Below, in pieces: positions 27,977 through 35,759 of a DNA stretch of 64,000 bases. The number at the start of each line of letters is the position of its first letter. Within the stretch, counting starts at the first letter, position 1. Source of the DNA: Pseudonocardia sp. HH130630-07 (GTDB lineage: Bacteria > Actinomycetota > Actinomycetes > Mycobacteriales > Pseudonocardiaceae); the NCBI RefSeq assembly GCF_001698125.1, contig NZ_CP013854.1, forward strand, positions 5,270,001 through 5,334,000, read 5' to 3'. The position numbers were made by a program, and so were the translations under genes. The notes beneath the pieces are model-generated. The model did not search any database. It was not told the origin of the DNA and worked only from the letters and a program-made list of their open reading frames with translations.

Positions 27977-29331
27977 CCGTGCAGCCGACCACCGGACCCG
28001 CCGTGCCCGGCGAGTCACCCGAGACGACCCGTGACCGGGTCGCCGCGCTGCTCGCGCGTTCCCGCGAGCGCAGCACCCGGCTCACCGACCTCGACGACGG
28101 CGAGCTGACCGCGCAGCACTCGCCGCTGATGTCCCCGCTGGTCTGGGACCTCGCGCACATCGGCTCGCAGGAGGAGCTCTGGCTGGTCCGCGACGTCGGC
28201 GGCCGCACGCCGCTGCGCCCGGAGATCGACGGGCTCTACGACGCGTTCCAGCACAGCCGCTCGTCCCGGGTCGGGCTGCCGCTGCTGACCCCGGCCGAGG
28301 CCCGCGGCTACGTCGCGGAGGTCCGGGACAAGGCGCTCGACGCGCTGCACCGCAGCCCGCTGCGTGGCCGCCCGCTGGAGGACGACGGTTTCGCCTTCGG
28401 GATGATCGTGCAGCACGAACAGCAGCACGACGAGACCATGCTCGCCACCCACCAGCTCCGCAGCGGTGCCGCGGTCCTGGACGCACCCGCCCCGCCGCGG
28501 GCACCGGGCCCGGTCGCGGCCGATGCGGAGGTCCTCGTCCCGGCCGGCCCGTTCGAGATGGGGACCTCGGCCGAGCCGTGGGCGCTGGACAACGAGCGCC
28601 CGGCGCACGTCGTCGACCTGCCCGCGTTCCGGATCGGCGCCTACCCGGTCACCAACGGCCGGTACGCGGAGTTCGTCGACGCCGGTGGGTACGACGACCC
28701 GCGGCCGTGGACCGAGGCCGGCTGGGCGCACCGGGTCGCGGAGGACCTCGTCGCACCCCGGTTCTGGTCCCGCGACTCCGGCGGTGGCTGGTGGCGGCGC
28801 CGGTTCGGCGTCGTGGAGCCGCTGCCGCTCGACGAGCCGGTCGTGCACGTGACGTTCCACGAGGCCCAGGCGTTCGCCCGCTGGGCCGGTGCCCGGCTGC
28901 CCACCGAGGCCGAGTGGGAGAAGGCGGCCCGGTTCGATCCGGCCTCCGGCCGCTCCCGGCGGTTCCCGTGGGGGGACGACGACCCGACGTCCGCGCACGC
29001 CAACCTCGGCCAGCGGCACCTGCAGCCCGCCCCGGTGGGCGCCTATCCGGCGGGCGCGTCGGCGCTCGGGGTGCACCAGCTGCTCGGCGACGTCTGGGAG
29101 TGGTGCGATTCGGGCTGGCACCCGTACCCGGGGTTCCGGATGTTCCCGTACCCGGAGTACTCCGAGGTCTTCTTCGGCGGGGACTACGCGGTGCTGCGCG
29201 GCGGCTCGTTCGGGACGGACCCGGCGGCGGTCCGCGCGACGTTCCGCAACTGGGACCACCCGGTGCGCCGGCAGATCTTCTCGGGTTTCCGGCTCGCCCG
29301 GGACGCCTCGCCCGCCGAACGCGACCGCTGA
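27973..29331 (+). CDS. egtB: Ergothioneine sulfoxide synthase EgtB
   Basis: A 452-residue non-haem iron enzyme joining gamma-glutamylcysteine to hercynine with O2. The N-terminal DinB-like domain holds iron ligands in DLAHIG and VQHEQQHDETM (three-histidine facial triad). The C-terminal FGE-sulfatase/lectin-like domain shows LVPAGPFEMGT, RLPTEAEWEKAA, LGDVWEWCDSGWHPYPGF and VLRGGSF. The length matches mycobacterial EgtB, which accepts gamma-glutamylcysteine, consistent with EgtA and EgtC being present. Confidence 0.96.
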   Translation: MTVQPTTGPAVPGESPETTRDRVAALLARSRERSTRLTDLDDGELTAQHSPLMSPLVWDLAHIGSQEELWLVRDVGGRTPLRPEIDGLYDAFQHSRSSRVGLPLLTPAEARGYVAEVRDKALDALHRSPLRGRPLEDDGFAFGMIVQHEQQHDETMLATHQLRSGAAVLDAPAPPRAPGPVAADAEVLVPAGPFEMGTSAEPWALDNERPAHVVDLPAFRIGAYPVTNGRYAEFVDAGGYDDPRPWTEAGWAHRVAEDLVAPRFWSRDSGGGWWRRRFGVVEPLPLDEPVVHVTFHEAQAFARWAGARLPTEAEWEKAARFDPASGRSRRFPWGDDDPTSAHANLGQRHLQPAPVGAYPAGASALGVHQLLGDVWEWCDSGWHPYPGFRMFPYPEYSEVFFGGDYAVLRGGSFGTDPAAVRATFRNWDHPVRRQIFSGFRLARDASPAERDR

Positions 29332-29332
29332 G

Positions 29333-30115
29333 GTGTGCCGGCACCTGGCACATCTCGGTCCCCCGCGCACGCTGGCCGCGCTCCTGCTCGAACCGGAGCA
29401 CGGGCTGCTCGCGCAGTCCTACGCCCCGGCCGACATGCGGGGCGGCGGCACGATCAACGCCGACGGGTTCGGCGTGGGCTGGTACCCGCCCGCCACCGCC
29501 GGCGGCCCGGCCGGGCCGGTCCGGGTCCGCTCGGCGAAGCCGATGTGGGCGGATCCGTCGTTCGCCGCGCTGGCCGGGGCGACGTCGTCGGGGGCGGTGC
29601 TGGCGGCGGTCCGCTCGGCGACGGTCGGCATGCCGGTGGTGGAGACGGCCGCCGCCCCGTTCACCGGGGACCGGTGGCTGTTCAGCCACAACGGCGTCGT
29701 CCGGGGGTGGCCGGGGTCGCTCGCGGCGCTCGCCGGCAGGCTGCCGGTCACCGACCTGCTGACCCTGGACGCCCCGACCGACGCCGCGGTGCTGTGGGCG
29801 CTGGTGCGCCACCGGCTCGCCACCGGTGCCGATCCCGCGGACGTGCTCGCCGGGGTGTGCGCCGACGTCGAGCGGGACGCACCCGGATCACGGCTCAACC
29901 TGCTGCTGACCGACGGCGGCACGGTGTGGGCGACCGCGTGGCGGCACGCGCTGGCCGTCCGTTCGGCCGCCGGGGCGACGACCGTCGCGTCCGAACCCAC
30001 GCACGCGTTCCCCGACTGGACTCAGGTGCCCGACCGGCACCTGGTGATCGCCCGACCGGGCCGTCACGAGCTGTACCCGGTGGCACCCCACCGGCGACGC
30101 GAAGGAGAGCAGTGA
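29333..30115 (+). CDS. egtC: Gamma-glutamyl-hercynylcysteine sulfoxide amidohydrolase EgtC
   Basis: A 260-residue class II glutamine-amidotransferase-type Ntn hydrolase that removes the glutamate from the EgtB product. The second codon is the nucleophilic cysteine (GTG TGC CGG, MCRHLAHLG), exposed after removal of the initiator. Other family blocks are INADGFGVGWY, WLFSHNGVV and TVASEPTHAF. The start lies one base after the egtB stop. The stop overlaps the egtD start (GTGA). Confidence 0.95.
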   Translation: MCRHLAHLGPPRTLAALLLEPEHGLLAQSYAPADMRGGGTINADGFGVGWYPPATAGGPAGPVRVRSAKPMWADPSFAALAGATSSGAVLAAVRSATVGMPVVETAAAPFTGDRWLFSHNGVVRGWPGSLAALAGRLPVTDLLTLDAPTDAAVLWALVRHRLATGADPADVLAGVCADVERDAPGSRLNLLLTDGGTVWATAWRHALAVRSAAGATTVASEPTHAFPDWTQVPDRHLVIARPGRHELYPVAPHRRREGEQ

Positions 30116-31146
30116 CCAGTCCAGCAGGCAGCCCGGCCGGAAGCACGGTGTCCGCGGCGGGCGGAACCGGCACCACCCGGCTCGACGTCCATTTCACGAA
30201 CTCCGACGCCAGGGCGGACCTGCGCGCCGACGTGGCCCGCGGGCTCACCGCGGTACCCAAGGAGCTCCCGCCGAAGTGGTTCTACGACGCGCGGGGCTCG
30301 GAGCTGTTCGAACGGATCACCGACCTGCCGGAGTACTACCCGTTCCGGACCGAGCGGGCGCTGCTGGCCGACTCGGTCGCCGACATCGCGCGCTCGTCCG
30401 GGGCGGACACGGTCGTCGAGCTGGGGTCGGGGTCCTCGACCAAGACCCGGCTGCTGCTCGACGCCTTCCTCGCCGCGGGGACGCTGCGCCGCTACGTCCC
30501 GCAGGACGTCAGCGAGTCCGCCCTGCAGGGTGCGATCGAGGAGCTGCACCGGGAGTACCCCGACCTGACACTGCACGGTGTCGTCGGCGACTTCACCACC
30601 GACCTGGCCCGGCTCCCCGGCGCGGATCCGGGCGGGCGGCGGATGATCGCCTTCCTCGGCGGGACGATCGGCAACCTGCTCCCGGGTCCGCGGCACGCGT
30701 TCCTCACCCACGTGCGGGAGATCCTCGCGCCGGGGGAGCAGTTGCTGCTCGGGACCGGCCTGGTCACCGATCCCGCGGTGATGGTGCCCGCCTACGACGA
30801 CGCCGACGGCATCACCGCGGACTTCAACCGCAACGTCCTGCGGGTGCTCAACCGGGAGCTGGGGGCGGACTTCGACGTGGCGGCGTTCGACCACGTCGCG
30901 CACTGGGACCCCGCCAACTCGTGGATCGAGATGCGCCTGCGCGCGGCCCGCGACCTGCGGGTGCGGGTCGCCGAGCTGGACCTGGAGGTCGCGTTCGACG
31001 CGGGCGAGGAGCTGGTGACCGAGGTGTCGGCGAAGTTCCGGCCGGAGGCGATCGACGAGTTCGCGACCGCGGCCGGGTTCACGACGACCCGGCGGTGGAC
31101 CGATCCCGACGAGCGGTTCGCACTGAGCCTGCTCACCGCCGGCTGA
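30112..31146 (+). CDS. egtD: Histidine N-alpha-methyltransferase EgtD
   Basis: A 344-residue SAM-dependent methyltransferase converting histidine to hercynine, the first committed ergothioneine step. Typical blocks are ELPPKWFYDARGSELFERI, LPEYYPFRTERALL, VVELGSGSSTKTRLLL (SAM site), FLGGTIGNLLP, TADFNRNVLRVLN and SWIEMRLR. It is the last gene of the operon. No egtE (PLP C-S lyase) follows; the final step must be supplied from elsewhere. Confidence 0.97.
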   Translation: MTSPAGSPAGSTVSAAGGTGTTRLDVHFTNSDARADLRADVARGLTAVPKELPPKWFYDARGSELFERITDLPEYYPFRTERALLADSVADIARSSGADTVVELGSGSSTKTRLLLDAFLAAGTLRRYVPQDVSESALQGAIEELHREYPDLTLHGVVGDFTTDLARLPGADPGGRRMIAFLGGTIGNLLPGPRHAFLTHVREILAPGEQLLLGTGLVTDPAVMVPAYDDADGITADFNRNVLRVLNRELGADFDVAAFDHVAHWDPANSWIEMRLRAARDLRVRVAELDLEVAFDAGEELVTEVSAKFRPEAIDEFATAAGFTTTRRWTDPDERFALSLLTAG

Positions 31147-31147
31147 G

Positions 31148-31177
31148 TTGCAGTCAACCGTAATTCCGGAATAACGT
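31148..31177 (+). promoter_or_regulatory. Promoter with embedded palindrome upstream of the second serine hydrolase
   Basis: TTGCAG (31148-31153), an 18-bp spacer and TAACGT (31172-31177) form a good sigma-70-type promoter, with the ATG six bases after the -10. A perfect ATTCCGGAAT palindrome (31163-31172) in the spacer abuts the -10 and could be a repressor site. Confidence 0.6.
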
Positions 31178-31183
31178 AGCGGC

Positions 31184-32671
31184 ATGACCGCTGCGGACAC
31201 CTCGACCGGCCGGCGTGTCCTGGCGGGCATGCTGGCCGGTGCTCTCCTGTGCGGGGCGCTCGGTGCCCTGCTCGCCCCCGTCCCCGCGAGTCCCGGGCCG
31301 GCCACCAGCGGCGACCCGGCGCTGGCCGAGCGCCTGCGCGGGCTCGCGGGGGAGGGCCGGCACGGCCTGGTGGCCGCGGTGGTCGACGGCGGGAGCGTGC
31401 GGGCGGCCGGCATCGGGGACGACGGGAACGGCGCTCCGCTGGACACCACGACGCCGTTCGAGATCGGGTCGGTCACCAAGACGGTGACCGGCGCGGTGCT
31501 GGCCGACCTGGAGCAGCGGGGCGTCGTGCGCGGCACCGACCGGGTCCGCGACGTCGCGCCACAGCGGTCGTGGGGCCGGGTCGGCGAGGTGACCCTCGCC
31601 GAGCTGGCGTCACACCGCTCCGGCCTGCCGGTCGACTCCGGCGGGTTCGCGAACCTGCTGGCCCGCTACGGCAACGGCCTGCTCGGCACCGCACCGGAGC
31701 GGCGCACGCCCGACGAGGTGTTCGCGGCGGCCGACGGCGCCGACCTCGGACCGCGCGGGCAGGACGTCTACTCCAACCTCGGCGTCGCCCTGCTCGGCCA
31801 GCTGCTGGCCGAGCGGACGTCGACGCCGTACCCGCAGCTGGTCGAGCGGGTCGTGACCGGCCCGCTCGGGATGGCTTCGACGGTGCTGCCGGACGCCCGC
31901 CCGGCCGGTGCCGCGCTCGGCCACGGCCGGCAGGACCGGCCGCTGCACGCCTGGATCAGCCCCGGCGACGCGCCGGCCGGGATCGGGGTGTGGTCCACGG
32001 TGGACGATCTCGTCCGCTACGTCGGCGCGCTGGACGACCCGGGGTCCGCGGTGGCCGCGGCGGCCCGGCCGCGGTTCGACTCCGACCAGGGCCGGATGGG
32101 GTACGGCTGGGAGACCCTGGAGGGCGACGGGCGGACGTTCCTCTGGAAGAACGGCGGCTCCGGCGGCATCTCGACGTCGGTGCTGGCCGAACCGGGCCGG
32201 GACCGCGCGGTCGTCGTCTTCGGCAACTCCGACCGTGGTGTGGACCGGATCGCGCTCGCGCTGCTGGAGGCGCCGGACCTGTTCGGCGGCGGGTCCGACG
32301 GCCCGGACCTGACCGGCTGGCTGCAGCTCGCGCTGGCCGTGGTGTTCCCGGTGTACGCCGGGCTCGCCGTGCTCGTCACCGCGCGCGGGGGCTGGTTGCG
32401 CCGCGGCCCGTTCCGGCTCCCGGAGCTGGTCGGAGCCCTCGGCTGGGCGGTGTTCTTCCTGACGGTCGCCTGGAGCCGGGGCGAGATCGGGTGGGCCGTG
32501 CTGCCGTTCTGGGTGCTGGGGTGCGCGGTGCTCGGCGCCGGCCTGGGGCTCGCCGTGGCCCGCCGCGACGACGTCGAACCCGGGGACCGCGACTGGCGGG
32601 GCGCCGTGCTCGCCGTGCTCGTCGGCGCGGGCACGCTGACGGCGGTGGTCGTGGCGGCGGCGCTCGCCTGA
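31184..32671 (+). CDS. Serine hydrolase (beta-lactamase fold) with C-terminal membrane helices
   Basis: A 495-residue exported protein with an N-terminal signal/anchor (VLAGMLAGALLCGALGALLA). The beta-lactamase-fold domain carries SxxK in IGSVTKTVTGAV and YxN in DVYSNLGVALL. WKNGGSGG corresponds to the KTG/HxG strand. Four hydrophobic helices follow from residue 370. The layout is the same as the protein at 24393, so the two are probably paralogues. It is predicted to be leaderless (TAACGT six bases before ATG). The physiological substrate is unknown. Confidence 0.88.
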   Translation: MTAADTSTGRRVLAGMLAGALLCGALGALLAPVPASPGPATSGDPALAERLRGLAGEGRHGLVAAVVDGGSVRAAGIGDDGNGAPLDTTTPFEIGSVTKTVTGAVLADLEQRGVVRGTDRVRDVAPQRSWGRVGEVTLAELASHRSGLPVDSGGFANLLARYGNGLLGTAPERRTPDEVFAAADGADLGPRGQDVYSNLGVALLGQLLAERTSTPYPQLVERVVTGPLGMASTVLPDARPAGAALGHGRQDRPLHAWISPGDAPAGIGVWSTVDDLVRYVGALDDPGSAVAAAARPRFDSDQGRMGYGWETLEGDGRTFLWKNGGSGGISTSVLAEPGRDRAVVVFGNSDRGVDRIALALLEAPDLFGGGSDGPDLTGWLQLALAVVFPVYAGLAVLVTARGGWLRRGPFRLPELVGALGWAVFFLTVAWSRGEIGWAVLPFWVLGCAVLGAGLGLAVARRDDVEPGDRDWRGAVLAVLVGAGTLTAVVVAAALA

Positions 32672-32680
32672 GCCGGGTGT

Positions 32681-33466
32681 TCAGCGGGTGCTGCCGCGGG
32701 CGGCCGGCGGGGTGACCCCGGTGGCCCTGCGGAACGCGGCCACGAACGCGCTGGGGGTGGCGTAGCCGACCCGGCGGGCGACCGTCGCGACCGGGAGGCC
32801 CGATCCGAGCAGCTCCAGTGCGGCCCGGACCCGGAGCTGGGCCCGCCAGCGGCCCGGGCCGAGCCCGGTCTCGGCCCGGAACAGCCGGGACAGCGTGCGT
32901 TCGCCGGCCCCGGTCAGCCGTCCCCAGGCGGCGAGGTCGCGCGGGTCGGCGGGATCGGCCGCGAGCGCGTCGGCCACCCGGCGGGCCCGCGGATCGCGCG
33001 GCCACACCAGGCGGACCGCGGTGCCGGGGCCACCGGCGTCGCGGGCCGGTCGGAGCCGGTCGAACAGGACGGCCTCGGCCCGCCGGCGCTCGCCGGGGTC
33101 CAGGCCGGTGTCGGCGAGGTGGTCGATCAGCGCGGCGAGCAGCGGATCGACGCCGAGCACGGCGGGCTCGTCCCCGCCGTCCGGTACCCGGTCCGGCCAC
33201 AGGTAGACCCCGCGCATCGCGGACGCCTCGGTCGCCGTCGTCACGTGCGGGACGCCGGCCGGGATCCACAGCGCCCGGCCCGGCGTGAGCACCCAGCTGG
33301 TCGCACCCAGCCCGATCCGCAGCACCCCGCGGGCGGCCCAGGCGAGCTGGTGCGCGGGATGGCTGTGCTCGCCGAACACGTGCCCGCGGTCCAGCGGGAT
33401 CCGGGACACGACGACCGCCGCGCCGGGGAGGTCCGGCGCGTGGACCGGGAGGCCGGAACGCGACAC
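32681..33466 (-). CDS. AraC family transcriptional regulator
   Basis: A 261-residue regulator. The N-terminal cupin domain (FGEHSHPAHQLAWAARG, WVLTPGRALWIPAGVPH) is followed by a C-terminal double HTH (LSRLFRAETGLGPGRWRAQL and VATVARRVGYATPSAFVAAFRRATGVTPP). Its GTG start faces the methyltransferase gene 56 bp away. The divergent arrangement suggests that it controls that gene, the cupin gene, or both. Confidence 0.9.
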   Translation of the reverse strand: MSRSGLPVHAPDLPGAAVVVSRIPLDRGHVFGEHSHPAHQLAWAARGVLRIGLGATSWVLTPGRALWIPAGVPHVTTATEASAMRGVYLWPDRVPDGGDEPAVLGVDPLLAALIDHLADTGLDPGERRRAEAVLFDRLRPARDAGGPGTAVRLVWPRDPRARRVADALAADPADPRDLAAWGRLTGAGERTLSRLFRAETGLGPGRWRAQLRVRAALELLGSGLPVATVARRVGYATPSAFVAAFRRATGVTPPAARGSTR

Positions 33467-33522
33467 GAACCGGCAGCCTAGCGGCTCCCGGCCGCGCCGG
33501 ATCCGGCCTAGCGTCCTCCACC

Positions 33523-34098
33523 ATGGCGATGAACGTGCTCCACCAGCGGATCTGCCGCTCCGACTCGTGGGCGGACCGGATGCACGGCACGACGCTCCCG
33601 TGGGCCACCCGCGACGTCGAGCTCGACGGCGAGGTGCTCGAGATCGGCCCGGGCTACGGCGTCACCACCCGGTGGCTGGCGCCCCGCGCCGGAGCGCTCA
33701 CCGCGCTCGAGGTCGATCCGGTGCTGGCCGCCGACCTGCGCGACGGCCTGGGCCGGGAGCTGGGGGTCGACATCCGGCACGGCGACGGTGCGGCGCTGCC
33801 GTTCCCGGACGGGAGCTTCGACGCCGTCGTCTGCTTCACGATGCTGCACCACGTCCCGACCCCGGCGGAGCAGGACCGGCTGTTCGCCGAGGCGGCCAGG
33901 GTGCTGCGGCCCGGCGGGACGTTCGCCGGGATCGACTCGCGGCTGTCGCTGCGGTTCCGGCTGATCCACGTCGGCGACACCATGACCGTGGTCGACCCGG
34001 CCGGGCTGCCGGACCGCCTCTCGGCCGCCGGGCTGGCGGCACCGGCCACCGAGCTGGGACAGCGATCCTTCCGGTTCCGGGCCGCCCGGCCGTCCTGA
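33523..34098 (+). CDS. Class I SAM-dependent methyltransferase
   Basis: A 191-residue methyltransferase. Motif I is VLEIGPGYGVTTRWL, an acidic motif II lies at LEVDPVLAADL, and the post-motif segment is FDAVVCFTMLHHVPTPAEQDRLFAEAARVLRPGG. It is small and soluble, with no extra domain. A TAGCGT hexamer 8 nt before the ATG is a likely -10. The substrate is unknown. Confidence 0.88.
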   Translation: MAMNVLHQRICRSDSWADRMHGTTLPWATRDVELDGEVLEIGPGYGVTTRWLAPRAGALTALEVDPVLAADLRDGLGRELGVDIRHGDGAALPFPDGSFDAVVCFTMLHHVPTPAEQDRLFAEAARVLRPGGTFAGIDSRLSLRFRLIHVGDTMTVVDPAGLPDRLSAAGLAAPATELGQRSFRFRAARPS

Positions 34099-34102
34099 CG
34101 GT

Positions 34103-34108
34103 TATCGT
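34103..34108 (+). promoter_or_regulatory. -10 element of the cupin gene (leaderless)
   Basis: TATCGT ends six bases before the ATG at 34115, only 5 nt after the methyltransferase stop, with no ribosome site between. The cupin gene is therefore predicted to have its own leaderless transcript. Confidence 0.5.
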
Positions 34109-34114
34109 CGCGCC

Positions 34115-34528
34115 ATGTCCACCGACCGGCGCCACGACGGCGTCCGCGTGATCCAGCGCGACGCGCTCGACCCGAGCGGCACCGACGTCCCCGGCGGGTG
34201 CCGGGCCGGGGCGCTCGCCGTCCGTCCGGCGGCCGGTACCGGGCCGCACCGGCACGGTGACCTGGAGGACGTGTTCTACGTGGTCCGTGGCCGGGCCCGG
34301 ATGACCTGGGGGGAGAACCGCGAGTTCGCCGCCGAGGCCGGCCCCGGTGCGTTCATCTCGGTCCCGCCGTTCGTGCCGCGCCAGCAGATCAACGCGCTCG
34401 ACGACGAGCCGCTGGAGTGCGTGCTGACCCGGTCCGGGCAGGCCCCGATCGTCGTGAGCCTGGACGTCGACGGCGTCGCCGAGCCCGGCACCGGGCCCAC
34501 GGACGGCCGCGCGCACCCTGGCCGGTGA
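34115..34528 (+). CDS. Cupin domain-containing protein
   Basis: A 137-residue single-domain cupin. Motif 1 is GPHRHGDLEDVFYVVRGRARM and motif 2 is PGAFISVPPFVPRQQIN. Metal-binding histidine and glutamate are present in motif 1, but the usual motif 2 histidine is replaced, so metal binding may be altered. It follows the methyltransferase on the same strand. Nothing ties it to a specific pathway. Confidence 0.85.
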   Translation: MSTDRRHDGVRVIQRDALDPSGTDVPGGCRAGALAVRPAAGTGPHRHGDLEDVFYVVRGRARMTWGENREFAAEAGPGAFISVPPFVPRQQINALDDEPLECVLTRSGQAPIVVSLDVDGVAEPGTGPTDGRAHPGR

Positions 34529-34551
34529 CGGCCCCGGCGCTGTTGTAGCGT
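34525..34551 (+). promoter_or_regulatory. Predicted promoter of the retron-like RNA
   Basis: GTGACG (34525-34530) as a weak -35 and TAGCGT (34546-34551) as a TANNNT -10 place the transcription start at about 34558-34559. That is exactly the first base of the 5' complementary arm of the structured RNA. The spacer of 15 bp is short. The match of start site to arm boundary is the main support. Confidence 0.45.
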
Positions 34552-34558
34552 CGCCGAC

Positions 34559-34739
34559 GATGCGGCGGCGGACGGACGAGTGGGCGGTCGTCCCGGCTCC
34601 GGCCGGGGCCCGCGGCTCCGGGGTGACCCCGGGGTGCACCGGTACTGCGCAGCACGGCGTCCCGCGCGCGTCGGGCAGGACAGCGCTGCCTGCGGCGCGC
34701 GGCGGACAGCGAACACGGGTCGTCGGCCGCCGCCGCATC
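34559..34739 (+). ncRNA. Candidate retron msr-msd-like structured RNA
   Basis: The 181-nt segment begins with GATGCGGCGGCGG (34559-34571) and ends with its perfect reverse complement (34727-34739), the a1/a2 arrangement of retron RNAs. Pairing continues inwards with a bulge (GGACGA with TCGTCGG). Inside are CCGGGG-TGA-CCCCGG (34618-34632) and a long msd-like hairpin (34664-34700). That hairpin has an outer GCGCGC stem, an inner GGCAG/CTGCC stem and a 7-nt loop. A promoter lies directly upstream. Directly downstream lay the ribosome site and start of a reverse transcriptase gene before an IS inserted. The branching guanosine cannot be assigned with confidence. The high GC content makes chance CGG-repeat pairing possible. 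Confidence 0.5.
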
Positions 34740-34750
34740 ACCCGGAGCGG

Positions 34751-34754
34751 CTAG
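34751..34754. repeat. Target-site duplication CTAG, left copy
   Basis: CTAG precedes the left end of the IS; the second copy is at 35756-35759. CTAG matches the YTAR target preference of IS5-type elements. Confidence 0.85.
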
Positions 34755-35290
34755 GGCATGTCTCCCAATAGGCGTGACCAGGTGATGCAGGCGCTGAGGA
34801 CGGTGGCGGCGCGATAGGTGATGGCGAGTTTGTCGTAGCGGGTGGCCAGCCCGCGCCACTGCTTGGTCAGGGTGAAGTGGCGTTCCACGACGTTGCGGCC
34901 CTTGTAGGTCTCAACGTCGAGTCCGGGTGGTCTGCCGCCGAGGGAGCCGCGGCGTTTGCGGGCGGCGATCTCGTCGCGTTTCTGCGGGATGACGGTGGTG
35001 ATCGAGCGGCGGGCCAGTGCGCGCCGGTTGACCCCGGATGAGTAGGCCCGGTCGGCCACCACGGCGTCGGGTCGGGTGCGGGACCGTCCCGCGCCGAGGC
35101 GGGGGACGCGGATGTCGGCCAGGACCTGCTCGAGCATGGCGCCGTCGTTGCGCTGCCCGCCGGTCACCACCACCGCCAGCGGCCGGCCCCGCCGGTCGAC
35201 CGCGGCATGGATCTTCGTCGTCAGCCCGCCACGGGAACGGCCGATGCCGTGACCTGCGGGTTCTCGCGGTCCGCCGAGCGGGCTGGGCAT
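34751..35290 (-). CDS. IS5 family transposase, catalytic C-terminal part (OrfB)
   Basis: A 179-residue frame containing the later part of the DDE domain. GIGRSRGGLTTKIHAAVD, the second aspartate in PDAVVADRAYSSG, and the Y-(2)R-(3)E-(6)K-like region KGRNVVERHFTLTKQWRGLATRYDKLA are present. Members of the IS427 group make the full transposase by frameshifting from OrfA into OrfB; the first Met here (35290) may therefore not be a real start. The stop codon TAG is created by the target duplication CTAG at the IS boundary. Confidence 0.85.
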   Translation of the reverse strand: MPSPLGGPREPAGHGIGRSRGGLTTKIHAAVDRRGRPLAVVVTGGQRNDGAMLEQVLADIRVPRLGAGRSRTRPDAVVADRAYSSGVNRRALARRSITTVIPQKRDEIAARKRRGSLGGRPPGLDVETYKGRNVVERHFTLTKQWRGLATRYDKLAITYRAATVLSACITWSRLLGDMP

Positions 35291-35755
35291 GAACCCGTCA
35301 GGGGATTTCGTGTAGTTCGACCGTGCCCCCTGTGTCCTGCTCGGGGCGGGTGGTGTTCGTGGCGTGCTGGTGCGCCCGGTTGATCGTGGCGTCCACCGAC
35401 ACCTGTCAACACCGTCCAGTCGATCTCGCCCTTGGCGTCGGCCTGGGCCAACAGTGCGGCCAGCACGGTGTCCCAGGTGCCGTCAGCGGCGTAGCGGCGG
35501 TGTCGCTTCCACACCGTTTGCCAGGGCCCGAACTGCTCCCGCGGCAGATCTCGCCAGGGGATCCCGGTTCGGTATCGGAAGATGATCCCCTCCACCACGC
35601 GGCGATCCTCGCCGAACGGGTGCCCACGCCGCCCGGCGTTGGAGGGCAGCAGCGGCCCGATCAACTGCCACTGAGCATCCGAGAGCAGCGCGAACCTCGA
35701 CGAACTCACCGGCTCATCCTGCCGGCAGTCCGGACACCCATATGGGAGACACGCC
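34755..35755 (-). mobile_element. IS5 family (IS427-type) insertion sequence, 1001 bp
   Basis: The ends are inverted repeats: GGCATGTCTCCCA on the left and GGCGTGTCTCCCA (read inwards) on the right, one mismatch in 13. They are flanked by a 4-bp CTAG duplication. Inside are two transposase frames on the minus strand. The insertion lies between the predicted Shine-Dalgarno (GGAG at 34745) and the GTG start of the reverse transcriptase gene, pushing them 1 kb apart. The intact duplication suggests a fairly recent event. Confidence 0.92.
35298..35709 (-). pseudogene. IS5 family transposase N-terminal part (OrfA), frame broken by a 10-bp insertion
   Basis: The frame starts at GTG 35709 with FALLSDAQWQLIGPLLPSN and continues through GHPFGEDRRVVEGIIFRYRTG and IPWRDLPREQFGPWQTVWKRH to EIDWTV. 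There a 10-bp insertion (about 35401-35410) throws it out of frame. The expected continuation, with the first catalytic aspartate (SVDATINRAHQH), lies in another frame and runs to a TGA at 35298. Removing the 10 bases gives a 134-codon OrfA, the normal IS427 layout. This copy is probably unable to transpose by itself. Confidence 0.75.
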
Positions 35756-35759
35756 CTAG
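35756..35759. repeat. Target-site duplication CTAG, right copy
   Basis: The second CTAG copy. Its last base is the first base of the GTG start codon of the reverse transcriptase gene, so the duplication preserved the start codon. Confidence 0.85.

Noticed and set aside
34560..34754. 64-codon ORF starting at ATG near the retron-like promoter
   Set aside because: It fits leaderless spacing loosely (8 nt) but has no recognisable composition or domain, and it covers the complementary arms and hairpins better explained as structured RNA. It also ends in the IS target site.
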